Part shown: in pieces, positions 1 to 8,283 of the stretch
Position numbering within the stretch: position 1 is the stretch's first letter
How the letters are laid out: each line of letters begins with the position of its first letter
Assembly: GCA_002344005.1 (NCBI GenBank)
Contig: DDTD01000098.1
Location: 144,440 to 168,985 of the forward strand
Origin: Ignavibacteria bacterium UBA2373
GTDB taxonomy: Bacteria > Bacteroidota > Ignavibacteria > Kapaibacteriales > UBA961
Direction of reading: 5' to 3'
DNA length: 24,546 nt
Notes under the pieces: model-generated
The model's input: only the letters and a program-made list of their open reading frames with translations
Databases searched by the model: none
What the model was told of the DNA's origin: nothing
Position numbers and translations under genes: made by a program

Positions 1-1562
1 ATCATTATTGTACTGCTTGTTAAACGAAATATAAATATTCTCCTATTTTGAGAAAAAATCAGATATAATAGCACAAAAGCGGAAATCAAGGAAAAAATTA
101 ATGACTCTTCTCCCTGTATTGCAGAATACTTCCATACCGCAACATATTGCGTAAATGTATCAGAAATTTGAATTAATGTTGATGCCACAACTGCATAAAA
201 ATCTGCAAATGAAACGCTGATATATGATATGATAATTGCAATAAAACCAAATATCATCGCAGCACTTGTTAAAGGTACTGCTATAATATTTACAAATACC
301 CCAATAAGCGAAAACACATCAAAATACCATGCAACGAATGGTGAAACGAGTGTTGTTGCTGATATAGAAACCGCGATTGATTCTGCAATAAATTTTACAA
401 GAAAAACGTGAGAAATCTTAGGGAATATCGAAAGTATTTTATTCAGAATTGCCTGATAAAAAATTGCTATGCCGAGAACTGCGAAAAACGATAATTGGAA
501 ACCCACCGAAAAGAGAAGGGATGCATCATATAGTAGAATAAAAATAGCTGTAATACAAACAATATTCAGTAATTGAGGCTTTCTTTGGAAAGTAAATGCA
601 GACATAACAAGTATTGCCATCACGGATGCTCGTAGTGCAGATGGTTGCAAACCGGTAACAATAGTGAAAGCGGTCACCGTTAGAATAAACAGGATGAGTT
701 TAATTATTTTGTTACGGACAAAACCCAATGGTATCAATATCATTACTGCAATAATGCCAATATGTAAACCACTCACAGCCAAAACATGAGACGCACCTGC
801 AAGAGAGTAATTAGTCTTCGTTTCTAACGATAATCTACTTTTATCACCTATAAGCAATGCCGCCATAAGTCCTGCGGTTTCTGTAGAAAATGTTGCATTT
901 ATTCGATCAATCACTTGTTGTGATACTATAAATATTTTTTTTCTCCAATCATCGTGTTTTTCTACAATATAGGCATTATTTTCAGAAGAACTCATAATTA
1001 TCTGCACATCAAGTCCCCGACAATACGTTTCCTCATCGAAATCATTAGGTAAACTTGGTTTTTGTGGAAATTTGGCTAATCCATGCAAGCGAATTATTGA
1101 ACCCGGTGTAAAACTTTGCAATCTGTTATTGTGATTTTTTAATGAAGCAATAATGCGTATCTTTGAGAGCGGTGGTAATGGCTCTGCATCACATTCTCCC
1201 CAACAGACTAATCGTAAGGAATTAGAATCTTTTTTTATAATGGATTCAATCTCACCGAAAAATGAAGCTTTTATAGGCAAGATTTTTTTTTCAGGTATAA
1301 TTATGTGGTGTAATCTGGCATTTGTTCCAATATAGATTCCGATAATTGCGGATAGTATAACAAATGCAGGAACAAAACCAAAAATTCGGGCAACAGCTAT
1401 ACCGCCTGACAGCCCACATGTCACTATTATCAATAATGTTGTTTGATTAATATTAAGATAATAAGCAAGTGGTATAAAAACTGAAGCACAAAGCAATAAT
1501 CGTACACCGGGTAAGTGGAGTACTTTTATCGCATTATTAATATTTTCCTCATGAAGTATCAC
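1..1562 (-). CDS. comEC: ComEC/Rec2-type DNA uptake channel, N-terminal part (runs off left edge)
   Basis: Reading the minus strand from a GTG at 1560-1562 gives 520 codons with no stop up to the window edge, so the 3' end is missing. The predicted protein is an inner-membrane channel that passes transforming single-stranded DNA into the cytoplasm. Residues about 17-80 are hydrophobic helices. Residues about 85-220 form a soluble DUF4131-like segment with the usual Pro/Phe-rich turn (LPNDFDEETYCRGLDV). The competence domain follows, with the family hallmarks AGASHVLAVSGLHIGI, QPSALRASVM and VGFQLSFFAVLGI and at least six further membrane helices. No metallo-beta-lactamase domain is reached, so its presence cannot be judged. 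The start is uncertain: the upstream gene's TAA lies in the same frame 9 bases before, no clear Shine-Dalgarno is seen, and the first in-frame ATG lies far inside DUF4131. Family assignment is firm. Confidence 0.9.
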   Translation of the reverse strand, partial: MILHEENINNAIKVLHLPGVRLLLCASVFIPLAYYLNINQTTLLIIVTCGLSGGIAVARIFGFVPAFVILSAIIGIYIGTNARLHHIIIPEKKILPIKASFFGEIESIIKKDSNSLRLVCWGECDAEPLPPLSKIRIIASLKNHNNRLQSFTPGSIIRLHGLAKFPQKPSLPNDFDEETYCRGLDVQIIMSSSENNAYIVEKHDDWRKKIFIVSQQVIDRINATFSTETAGLMAALLIGDKSRLSLETKTNYSLAGASHVLAVSGLHIGIIAVMILIPLGFVRNKIIKLILFILTVTAFTIVTGLQPSALRASVMAILVMSAFTFQRKPQLLNIVCITAIFILLYDASLLFSVGFQLSFFAVLGIAIFYQAILNKILSIFPKISHVFLVKFIAESIAVSISATTLVSPFVAWYFDVFSLIGVFVNIIAVPLTSAAMIFGFIAIIISYISVSFADFYAVVASTLIQISDTFTQYVAVWKYSAIQGEESLIFSLISAFVLLYLIFSQNRRIFIFRLTSSTIM

Positions 1563-1571
1563 AAGTTTAGT

Positions 1572-2111
1572 TTACTTTTTTCTATTAAACGACTTAAAGA
1601 ATGTTTGGGCTTCTTTTGAAGTCACCTTAGTTTTATCAGTTGAAGTATAAGCAATTTGATACACATTTGGTGTATCCATAATTAATTCAAAGCGCCAGAA
1701 TGTAGTGCTGCTATCTTGTGCAAAAGCAGAGAAGTACGTAGTACGGGTTAATTTTCCATTCTTTTTAACTTTGAATTGTCTATATACTCTCCCGCTCATG
1801 TTTCGTATAATTTGTTGTTGAAGTGAATCTAAGACATCACCTTCATTAACTCCAATAAAAGCAGCATCACTATATTCTTGCACACCTGCCATGCATGCAG
1901 CTTTTTTATGTTGGGCAACCGTCGCAATAAATCGCGCCTTACCATAATTTGTCTCAAAAAAAGTCGTGTCTTTTCGTGGCTCAGAAAAGGAAGATGGGAA
2001 TAATACAGAATATTTTCCGATATCAATCCTTTTCTCTTGTGATTTCTGATAAAAAGCTGAGAGTGTGAATGTTGTTATTATTACAACAATCAAAGGTATT
2101 ATTCTTTTCAT
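1572..2111 (-). CDS. secreted or membrane-anchored hypothetical protein, 179 aa
   Basis: I do not recognise a named family. An ATG start gives a typical signal peptide or N-terminal anchor (MKRIIPLIVVIITTFTLSAF), with two lysine/arginine-rich flanks and no lipobox cysteine. The mature part is a small alpha/beta domain opening with IDIGKYSVLFPSSFSEP and ending with a Phe-Phe-Lys-Ser helix. This layout is seen in many uncharacterised periplasmic proteins of Bacteroidota that read like PsbP/stress-type folds; that comparison is by eye only. One cysteine (ACMAG) is present. The gene follows the terminator at 2141-2178, so it probably starts its own transcript, and it is 9 bases from the GTG of comEC, which suggests co-transcription with it. 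Nothing in the sequence shows a competence role. Confidence 0.75.
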   Translation of the reverse strand: MKRIIPLIVVIITTFTLSAFYQKSQEKRIDIGKYSVLFPSSFSEPRKDTTFFETNYGKARFIATVAQHKKAACMAGVQEYSDAAFIGVNEGDVLDSLQQQIIRNMSGRVYRQFKVKKNGKLTRTTYFSAFAQDSSTTFWRFELIMDTPNVYQIAYTSTDKTKVTSKEAQTFFKSFNRKK

Positions 2112-2140
2112 TATTTCAGTTTTACCATCTATAATTTATT

Positions 2141-2178
2141 GAAAAAAAATGCACACCGAACTGAGATTCGATGTGCAT
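2141..2178 (-). terminator. intrinsic terminator after the DUF5684 gene
   Basis: Read on the minus strand, the RNA forms a 12-base-pair stem (AUGCACAUCGAA with UUCGGUGUGCAU, one internal U-G wobble) closed by a six-base loop, UCUCAG. The 3' arm leads straight into a run of eight U, the first of which closes the stem. It sits 21 bases after the stop of the 134-aa membrane protein and 30 bases before the start of the 179-aa gene, so it separates two transcripts. Confidence 0.9.
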
Positions 2179-2199
2179 ATCTTATTAATTTTTAATTAC

Positions 2200-2604
2200 T
2201 TAAATTGATTGTTGTGATGGCGGCGTGTATTGTGCATCGCTAAATCCCAAGACCGGTATCATAATAGGGCTTAAAACTACAAGCAAAATACCATAAAGAG
2301 TATCTTTACCGAAACATTTTGCTAATTCAATATAAACTAAAAACATAAAAACAATATTAACACAAGGAATAAGCATCATGATTGCCCACCAAATTGGTTT
2401 ACCAATTATTTCCGTCAGTACAATATAATTATAAATCGGGATTATTGCAGCCCATCCCGGCTTGCCTGCTTTTGTAAAGATTTTCCACAAACCTCCCAAA
2501 ACCAATACTAGGATAACAATCACAATAAGTAAATTAACGCCGGCTAATGCAGCAAGCAAACCTATTGATTCAGGACTTTCTAATGAGTTATTGTACTCAT
2601 TCAT
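2200..2604 (-). CDS. small multi-helix membrane protein, DUF5684-like, 134 aa
   Basis: Three hydrophobic segments are visible at about residues 17-40, 71-93 and 101-121. Between the first and second lies the signature KAGKPGWAAIIPIYNYIVL (45-63), with the conserved Gly-Trp-Ala-Ala-Ile-Ile-Pro core seen in DUF5684 proteins; these are often mislabelled as signal peptidase I in databases. No Ser/Lys catalytic pair of a signal peptidase is present, so I call it only an integral membrane protein of unknown function. The C-terminal 14 residues are polar (Gln/Ser/Pro). The ATG is supported by GAGG at 2610-2613, five bases upstream. It follows the sensor kinase by 53 bases and is closed by the intrinsic terminator at 2141-2178. 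Confidence 0.85.
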   Translation of the reverse strand: MNEYNNSLESPESIGLLAALAGVNLLIVIVILVLVLGGLWKIFTKAGKPGWAAIIPIYNYIVLTEIIGKPIWWAIMMLIPCVNIVFMFLVYIELAKCFGKDTLYGILLVVLSPIMIPVLGFSDAQYTPPSQQSI

Positions 2605-2657
2605 AAATACCTCAACAAAAAAAAGATAAATAAATGTGACATATAAAATCTATATGC

Positions 2658-4832
2658 TTATTTTTTTGTATTTTTTCCCAAAGGGAAGGTTATTTGACAG
2701 ATATTTGGTTCACCTTTACCCAAAGATTCAACAAGCAAAGTTCCGTCACAGCGACGTACCATCGAGCGTGCCAAACCAAGATGGAATATTATTTCATGCT
2801 GATCTTTAGGAATAATATCAACAAGATTATTTGTATTCTTCTTATATAATTCAATCATTGCAGCAACTGTATCATTAGGCGTAACCATCAATTCAACTTC
2901 AACAACTTTTTCATAGGCGTTAGGTCTGATATTCATTGTTACCGTACCTTCATTCATTGCTCCTGTTAATGCAATAATCAACTCATTAATTGCATTTGTG
3001 ACCAATTGCTCTTTACCATATATCGTTGCCGGAGAGGAATCTTCCCCTTGAACTATTGATAATTTTTTATCTTTGAGCATTCTTGCATTTTCTTTGAGAC
3101 TAAGCAGTAGTTTATCAGCTTGGAAATGATGTTTTTGTGAAGCGACATCGCTACCGACAGATTCCGTAATTTCATCAATATCGGTTACCATGACATAAAG
3201 CTGTTCAGAACTATTTTCAGCATTAGCAATATAGGATTGCATTTCATCCTCAGTCTCATAGACTTTATCCGTCACAAGTTGCAAAAACCCTAAAGTACCT
3301 GTAAGATTATTACGTAGTCCATGGCTTAACTCACGCATAAATTGTGACTTAAATTCACTCACTTCTAAAGCGGATTGCTCAGCAAGTTGTACTTGACGAT
3401 TTTTCATTTTTATTTGATCTTCAGCCATTTTTTGTAAAGTAATATCACGTCCAATAGCATAAATCAAACCATCAGTCCTAGAAACAGTCAAATTCCAACT
3501 CATCCACAAAATATCACCTTTTTTATTTTTCATTTGTCCTTCAAAGCTGGTACCCACTTCGTCTTTAGCTGAGGTTACAATACCATTATATTGTTGGGCA
3601 TAAGCGTCATTAGTCAATAGATTTCCAAAGTCTGTTGCCAGTAATTCTTCTTGCGAATACCCAAGTATGGCTTGGACGGCAGGACTGAGGGATTTCCATT
3701 TACCATCAAGTCCAATAACAGCAATAATATCTTGAGATGCATCCACAATACGTCTTTGTGAGCGTGTCATACGTTCAGCAAGATCTTCTGCTCTGGCACG
3801 ACTTGTTAATACCGATAATAAGAATGCAGCGGCAACAAAACTGGTAATAATACCTCCTATGAGTGCCATAAGGGGTATATATGCTTGAAATGTTCCACCG
3901 AAATTAGGAACAGTGGCAAAATTGACTGTCAATTCCTTATCAGCAATTTTAACTTTTCTTTGGTCAACAAGTAAAGGTGAATATGTACCGGATAATGTGA
4001 AATTACTTGATGCGAATACAGGAGACTTTGAATTTTCTTGAGTTATCGAATAGACAATATTTGAATCACCAGGCGTTGCATTTCCAATGCATCGTTCAAA
4101 AAACATTTTTGCATTCAGTTCCAACATAACAATACCATCAATAACACTTCCTTGAAGTTGTGCAGCCAATTCATCCTTAATTTCTTTATGAACTGCAAAC
4201 ATCATCAAAAAGCCGAGAGTGTCAGGTCTTACCTCATAAAAATCAGAAGCGACTATAGCACCATTATTCTTTTTGGCTTGTGTTATTGCCAACATAGCCA
4301 CATCATTGGTTGCAATATCGAAACCACTTCTATGCATATTTTGCTCAAGAGGCACAATATACTCGATTGGATAGTATATTGCTCTATTACCGTCCGGCTT
4401 AATTGCATAATCATAATACCGCTCTGACTTTGCATAATAGATAAAATCTTCTTTACTTTGTTGTGTAACATATGGTACATAACAAACACTTAACAAAGCA
4501 TTATTTGAACGAGTAGGTATCGAACCATAAAGCTCAAACATATCACGCACCACTTGCACTGAATTTGCGTAAAGTCCATTGATGGAAGTTAGAATTTGTT
4601 CATTCTCCTTAACACCTGATTCCAATCTGTTGACAAGAGAAGTTGTTGCTTTATCGAATGCAACATGATTATCACTTTGTATTTGATTACCAAGGAAACG
4701 CCAAACAAAGAAACTGATTGCAATACCAATCAAGAGTACAATTAAGGCAGGAAAGGTCTTTGACAATTGGAATATGGAATGCTTTTTTTGTTGTACGGAT
4801 GCTGTAATAGCAGAATCGTATGTCATATTCAT
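2658..4832 (-). CDS. CHASE-PAS membrane sensor histidine kinase with degenerate catalytic core, 724 aa
   Basis: The protein has a membrane helix at about 28-46, an extracytoplasmic CHASE-type domain at about 60-310, a second helix at about 320-343, a PAS domain at about 364-466 (ending in the PAC-like YAIGRDITLQKMAEDQI), a short coiled linker, a dimerisation/phosphoacceptor helix pair with His504, and a C-terminal GHKL-like domain. CHASE domains bind small extracellular ligands; the ligand here is unknown. The phosphoacceptor box reads SHGLRNNL instead of the usual SHELRTPL. The N-box asparagine is present (LVTNAINEL, Asn613), but the DxGxG G1 motif is absent (VTPNDTVAA) and the lid keeps only LGLARSMVRR. 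Start: an in-frame TTG lies 21 bases upstream, but the ATG at 4830-4832 has GGAG nine bases before it. It follows the receiver gene by 44 bases and is presumably its partner. Confidence 0.88.
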   Translation of the reverse strand: MNMTYDSAITASVQQKKHSIFQLSKTFPALIVLLIGIAISFFVWRFLGNQIQSDNHVAFDKATTSLVNRLESGVKENEQILTSINGLYANSVQVVRDMFELYGSIPTRSNNALLSVCYVPYVTQQSKEDFIYYAKSERYYDYAIKPDGNRAIYYPIEYIVPLEQNMHRSGFDIATNDVAMLAITQAKKNNGAIVASDFYEVRPDTLGFLMMFAVHKEIKDELAAQLQGSVIDGIVMLELNAKMFFERCIGNATPGDSNIVYSITQENSKSPVFASSNFTLSGTYSPLLVDQRKVKIADKELTVNFATVPNFGGTFQAYIPLMALIGGIITSFVAAAFLLSVLTSRARAEDLAERMTRSQRRIVDASQDIIAVIGLDGKWKSLSPAVQAILGYSQEELLATDFGNLLTNDAYAQQYNGIVTSAKDEVGTSFEGQMKNKKGDILWMSWNLTVSRTDGLIYAIGRDITLQKMAEDQIKMKNRQVQLAEQSALEVSEFKSQFMRELSHGLRNNLTGTLGFLQLVTDKVYETEDEMQSYIANAENSSEQLYVMVTDIDEITESVGSDVASQKHHFQADKLLLSLKENARMLKDKKLSIVQGEDSSPATIYGKEQLVTNAINELIIALTGAMNEGTVTMNIRPNAYEKVVEVELMVTPNDTVAAMIELYKKNTNNLVDIIPKDQHEIIFHLGLARSMVRRCDGTLLVESLGKGEPNICQITFPLGKNTKK

Positions 4833-4841
4833 AATGAAGAA

Positions 4842-4845
4842 CTCC
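4842..4845 (-). promoter_or_regulatory. ribosome binding site fixing the kinase start
   Basis: GGAG lies nine bases upstream of the ATG at 4832. It sits inside the reading frame that would open at the earlier TTG (4853), so it argues against that TTG. The octamer GGAGTTCT is identical to the one before the neighbouring receiver gene. Confidence 0.7.
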
Positions 4846-4876
4846 GAAGTCAATAAATGTGGATATTATATTACTG

Positions 4877-5260
4877 TTACTGCACAGTGCTTGCTATCTC
4901 GATGATTTGATCAACAAAAGAAGATGTAGTTATCGGTTTAGAGAGATAGCCATTAAAACCTGCTGCCAGATATCGCTCTTTATCACCATCTTGTGCAAAG
5001 CCGGTAACTGCTATAACAGGTAATTTTTTACCATGAGAATAAGCGCGAATTTTGGGAATAATTTCAAGACCACTTGTATCAGGTAACTTATCATCACACA
5101 CGATGAGTTTAGGGCTATGATGCGAGAGCCAGTCCAAAGCAGGTATCCCTTCTTCGAATTCTATTACATCAAAACCTGCTTTTTTGATAAGTATCACATA
5201 AAGTTTACGAATAGACAAATTATCTTCAATAACACACATAGTATTTGGTAAATACTCCAT
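4877..5260 (-). CDS. stand-alone CheY-like response regulator receiver, 127 aa
   Basis: This is a single receiver domain with no output domain. The acidic pocket is Glu12-Asp13 (VIEDN), the phosphoacceptor is Asp56 (LIVCDDKLPD), the switch residue is Thr86 (AVTGF) and the conserved lysine is Lys108 (YLSKPI). All catalytic residues are therefore intact, in contrast to its kinase neighbour. Such proteins pass a phosphoryl group to another protein or act by binding; there is no DNA-binding part. The ATG at 5258-5260 is chosen over a TTG 12 bases upstream because GGAG lies six bases before it. The gene is the first of the kinase transcript, 44 bases ahead of the CHASE-PAS protein, and 119 bases after the OmpA gene. 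Confidence 0.92.
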   Translation of the reverse strand: MEYLPNTMCVIEDNLSIRKLYVILIKKAGFDVIEFEEGIPALDWLSHHSPKLIVCDDKLPDTSGLEIIPKIRAYSHGKKLPVIAVTGFAQDGDKERYLAAGFNGYLSKPITTSSFVDQIIEIASTVQ

Positions 5261-5266
5261 ATAGAA

Positions 5267-5270
5267 CTCC
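5267..5270 (-). promoter_or_regulatory. ribosome binding site fixing the receiver start
   Basis: GGAG lies six bases upstream of the ATG at 5260 and overlaps the in-frame TTG that would otherwise extend the protein by four residues. Confidence 0.7.
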
Positions 5271-5314
5271 AATAGTCAAATAACAATAGAAAAGTTGAAA
5301 AGCATTTATTGTCA

Positions 5315-5352
5315 AATCACTTCAAAAATACACTAAACTTTAGAAAGTGATT
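5315..5352 (-). promoter_or_regulatory. inverted repeat with a TATTTTTG box in the OmpA-receiver gap
   Basis: AATCACTT (5315-5322) and AAGTGATT (5345-5352) are exact inverted repeats of eight bases around a 22-base loop. On the minus strand the loop ends in TGTATTTTTG (5323-5332), which contains a perfect match to the TAnnTTTG promoter element known for Bacteroidota, 62 bases ahead of the receiver start. A TTG at the -33 position is not evident. A TTGACA (5309-5314) also follows. The repeat has no U-run after it, so I read it as a regulatory or promoter region rather than a terminator. Confidence 0.35.
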
Positions 5353-5379
5353 CAGTTTTGGCAGGAAATTAAGAGAATC

Positions 5380-6903
5380 TTACGGTACAACAACAATTTC
5401 AAGACGTCTATTTTTTTGGCGTCCCAAAGGTGTTCTGTTATCAGCTATAGAGCGACGAGCCGCAAGACCGGAAGGGAACAATCTCCTTTTCGTAATACCT
5501 TTTTTTAAGAGATATTGCACAGCGAAATCAGCTCTCTCATTGGAAAAACGCTGTTGTTCAGCCGCTGTACCACTATTATCAGAATGTCCGGAAATACGTA
5601 CGGTAGCTCCCGGATTGGCTTTCAAGTATTCAGCTACTGCATCTAAATATTGTTGTGCAGCTTGATTGGGTATAACAGATGAAAATGTAGAGTATGTGAA
5701 TATACGCTCTTTATTTACAACAACTTGTGGTAATTTGGGTTGTGAAGGTGAAATTTGAGCAGACACTTCTTTTGAAACGTCGGAAACTTTACTTTCCACA
5801 CTAATATCGGCATTTGCATCTTGCTCTGTATCAATATTGGCTTCCACAACGACTGGGGATTGAGGTTCCTCAATAACTCCCGGTGCTTCAGCTGGGCTAT
5901 ACTCTAAACCCGCAACTTCAAGACGGGTGACCGGTCGTACTGCCGGTGAAGATATACCTCTATCCCATTGCACAGTAGCTACAAATACGGGAGGTGGTAC
6001 ATAAAGCGGATCATAGGAGTGAATTGTATCAAACGTTTTATCAAATGAGAATTTGGCAGAGAAACCGGCTCTGAGGAACATTGTATTCCACGAGGATTCA
6101 TTGCTTGTTGAAACCGGAGTACCGAAATTGACTGTCACATACGGTGACAGTTTGAACCGTGCAAGACCTCCAAAATTCGCAGAATAAATATCAACGCCGA
6201 CCCCTGTATGGGCACCAAAGCGGAAACTATTTGGTTTGTACGTTGGATCTTTTTGGAAATGGGAAATATCAGCAACATCTTTTCTATTACCTGCAGTCTC
6301 TGAAGATGCAGACAATAAGAAATCTAAATCAACACCACCTAAGAAATGAATACCTGTTCCGGGGAGTGTATAACGTATTTCCGGTGCAACAGATATATAA
6401 TCATTTACCAAACGAGCTGTATATGATTCATATCTATATCCGGCTAAGAGAGTATCATTTCCACTCGTAATTGTACCGGCATTCGCATTTCCGATAGCAT
6501 TAACAACTCTACGGTCTAAGAGGTTAATACGTAGAGCAGCACCAAACGATTTCTCGGGTCTTTGCCATTCAGCAACAAAACCCAAATAATAGCCTTCTCC
6601 ATTTCCACTTGTGACATTAATTCGATTTGATGCAGACACAGTACCAAGAGGGTTAATACCTAATGTACCAAAGGCAAGATTACCAAGTCCGCCACCCTGT
6701 AAGCCGAACCACATATCACCCGGTTTGCGTAAACGCACCAAAGTGTCTCGAGTGGAGAGTACGGTGACTTCTTGAAAATCATCCACTTTTGAAAAATATT
6801 TCCTTTGAGCAAAGAGAGAATTTGGGAGCAAGCACACGACCGCACATAATGCCGCAAGCATCATGAAAAAACGTGTACTATTTTGATTAAATACTTGAAT
6901 CAT
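5380..6903 (-). CDS. OmpA-family outer membrane protein with N-terminal barrel, 507 aa
   Basis: A signal peptide (residues 1 to about 32, ending SLFAQ) is followed by a beta-barrel-like region at about 45-300 with alternating aromatic/polar strands. Next comes an acidic, Pro/Val/Glu/Asp-rich linker at about 300-395, then a complete OmpA C-terminal domain at about 400-507. In that domain the peptidoglycan-binding pair is present with canonical 15-residue spacing: Asp442 (SGHSDNSG) and Arg457 (FSNERADFAV). The C-terminus reads RQKNRRLEIVVVP, as expected. The role inferred from the family is an outer-membrane protein that ties the membrane to the cell wall. It is the last gene of the surface-protein run, 72 bases after the T9SS-sorted protein, which makes it a candidate anchor or assembly partner for that locus. 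The ATG at 6901-6903 gives the complete signal peptide. Confidence 0.9.
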   Translation of the reverse strand: MIQVFNQNSTRFFMMLAALCAVVCLLPNSLFAQRKYFSKVDDFQEVTVLSTRDTLVRLRKPGDMWFGLQGGGLGNLAFGTLGINPLGTVSASNRINVTSGNGEGYYLGFVAEWQRPEKSFGAALRINLLDRRVVNAIGNANAGTITSGNDTLLAGYRYESYTARLVNDYISVAPEIRYTLPGTGIHFLGGVDLDFLLSASSETAGNRKDVADISHFQKDPTYKPNSFRFGAHTGVGVDIYSANFGGLARFKLSPYVTVNFGTPVSTSNESSWNTMFLRAGFSAKFSFDKTFDTIHSYDPLYVPPPVFVATVQWDRGISSPAVRPVTRLEVAGLEYSPAEAPGVIEEPQSPVVVEANIDTEQDANADISVESKVSDVSKEVSAQISPSQPKLPQVVVNKERIFTYSTFSSVIPNQAAQQYLDAVAEYLKANPGATVRISGHSDNSGTAAEQQRFSNERADFAVQYLLKKGITKRRLFPSGLAARRSIADNRTPLGRQKNRRLEIVVVP

Positions 6904-6924
6904 AGTATCTTTAACCCAATTCCA

Positions 6925-6963
6925 TCACAAAATTTTGTGAAAATATCTGACAAAAATACAGAT
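6925..6963 (-). promoter_or_regulatory. 16-bp perfect palindrome and TATTTTTG box upstream of the OmpA gene
   Basis: TCACAAAATTTTGTGA at 6925-6940 is its own reverse complement and could be an operator for a dimeric regulator. Just upstream in the direction of transcription, TATTTTTG (6951-6958) lies between the short inverted repeat ATCTG / CAGAT (6945-6963). The ten bases TGTATTTTTG (6951-6960) are identical to those before the receiver gene at 5323-5332. The gap between the two genes is only 72 bases. Promoter and operator roles are inference. Confidence 0.35.
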
Positions 6964-6975
6964 AATACCTAATTA

Positions 6976-8283
6976 TTAGCGCATTAGCTCCAACTTTACG
7001 ACCGCACGCGATAATTCTATCGTTGGATCATTGACCGGATACGCTATCAAAATAACATTATACATACCCTGAACCGCATACTGTGAAGCAATCCAATCAA
7101 CCGAATGCTCTCCACGAGTTGTATATTTTGAATCAATCAACGTTTCTACTAACTGTCCCGAAACATCATATACTTTTGCTGTAAGAATCACATCATCATC
7201 CAAACGATAATTGATTGTCGTTTGTGTCTGAAATGGATTTTCTGTCGGTGTCGCCGCAACAATGACAGCAAATGGAACATATGTACACAATGCACACGCA
7301 ATTTCTTTGCCATCTTTATCAACATTGATTGTGGAGGCATCTTTCATGCTGACAACTTTGTAACAATATGCTGCCCCTCTTTCATTGACTGTATCAATAA
7401 ATGTGTAAGTTTGCTCTTTGGAAGATTGCCCCTTCCCTACTAACTCTGAGCGATTTATGTACGTACCGACAATGGAATCGAAACTTACTTGACCACCCCC
7501 TAAGCCCGTTTTACCACGAAAAACGACAAAGCCGGCATTCAGGTATTCGGAGGTTGTTTTCCATGTCACTTTCGTCACCATATTACCAATATATTCGGCA
7601 AATGAAGCCTTACAATTTAATCGTGTTTCAGGCACAACGGATGGATCTGTACCAATAAATTTCATCAAATTTGCATTTATTTCAATGTTATTATCTGCAA
7701 CATGAAATGGCAATTGGTCATTTTGAATTTTATAGGCAAGTGCCTGATAATATTCGACATCATTAAGATATTCAAGAGAAGTATTACTTGCGAATTGGGT
7801 TCCGTTTTTTGCTGTAATGATAAATGTGCCAATAATCACGGCTTGATTTGTATCTTCACTGACAATCACAGCATCTTCAAATTTTTCGGGACCTTTTACA
7901 GTGATACTGATACGATTTTTTGTTATAGAACTATTGGGCAATAATGAAGGCTGTACAACACGCGGAGTAACGGTGTAGAGCGAAGGGTTTAATTGTGAAG
8001 AGCCGGGCACTGTTGTAATTGAAAGGTTCTCTGCTAGAACACCTTTAACATTAAACTGAAATGTAGCATTTGCCCAACGTTGCCATGAGCTGCCGTTTCG
8101 AGCCAAGCCCATAGTAAATTTTAAAGAGTCTGTATTCAAAATGGCAAAATCTTTAATCACAATAGTAGCCAAGGTCGGATCTTGTGCTTTAAGCTCAACC
8201 TTGAATACAAACACAACAAGCATCAAAAAAATAATTGATGCTAGTCTCAATAATGTTCTATGTCCTACACTTTTCTTCATCAT
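6976..8283 (-). CDS. secreted protein with C-terminal T9SS (type A) sorting domain, 435 aa
   Basis: The signal peptide covers about 1-33 (ending ELKAQ). Residues 36-175 form a beta-sandwich with features reminiscent of cohesin-type domains (WANATFQFNV, VIIGTFIITAK, SLEYL); this is a by-eye resemblance. Residues about 222-335 match the FnIII-like block common in T9SS substrates (WKTTSEYLNAGFVVFRG, then YTFIDT and AAYCYKVVS). Residues about 345-435 are a FlgD-Ig-like sorting domain: NPFQTQTTINYRL, AKVYDVSGQLVETL, HSVDWIAS, GMYNVIL and a terminal KLELMR. From family knowledge this C-terminal domain directs export by the type IX system and surface attachment. Its ATG overlaps the TGA of the upstream dockerin gene by four bases, which suggests translational coupling and a shared task. 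Confidence 0.87.
   Translation of the reverse strand: MMKKSVGHRTLLRLASIIFLMLVVFVFKVELKAQDPTLATIVIKDFAILNTDSLKFTMGLARNGSSWQRWANATFQFNVKGVLAENLSITTVPGSSQLNPSLYTVTPRVVQPSLLPNSSITKNRISITVKGPEKFEDAVIVSEDTNQAVIIGTFIITAKNGTQFASNTSLEYLNDVEYYQALAYKIQNDQLPFHVADNNIEINANLMKFIGTDPSVVPETRLNCKASFAEYIGNMVTKVTWKTTSEYLNAGFVVFRGKTGLGGGQVSFDSIVGTYINRSELVGKGQSSKEQTYTFIDTVNERGAAYCYKVVSMKDASTINVDKDGKEIACALCTYVPFAVIVAATPTENPFQTQTTINYRLDDDVILTAKVYDVSGQLVETLIDSKYTTRGEHSVDWIASQYAVQGMYNVILIAYPVNDPTIELSRAVVKLELMR

Noticed and set aside
229..1335. Two 60-residue plus-strand open frames near the left edge
   Set aside because: They lie antisense to the unmistakable ComEC frame on the minus strand.
2640..2657. Short AT hairpin (CATATA / TATATG) after the kinase gene as a terminator
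   Set aside because: The stem is only six A/T-rich pairs, with no U-run directly after it; read-through into the DUF5684 gene is more likely.
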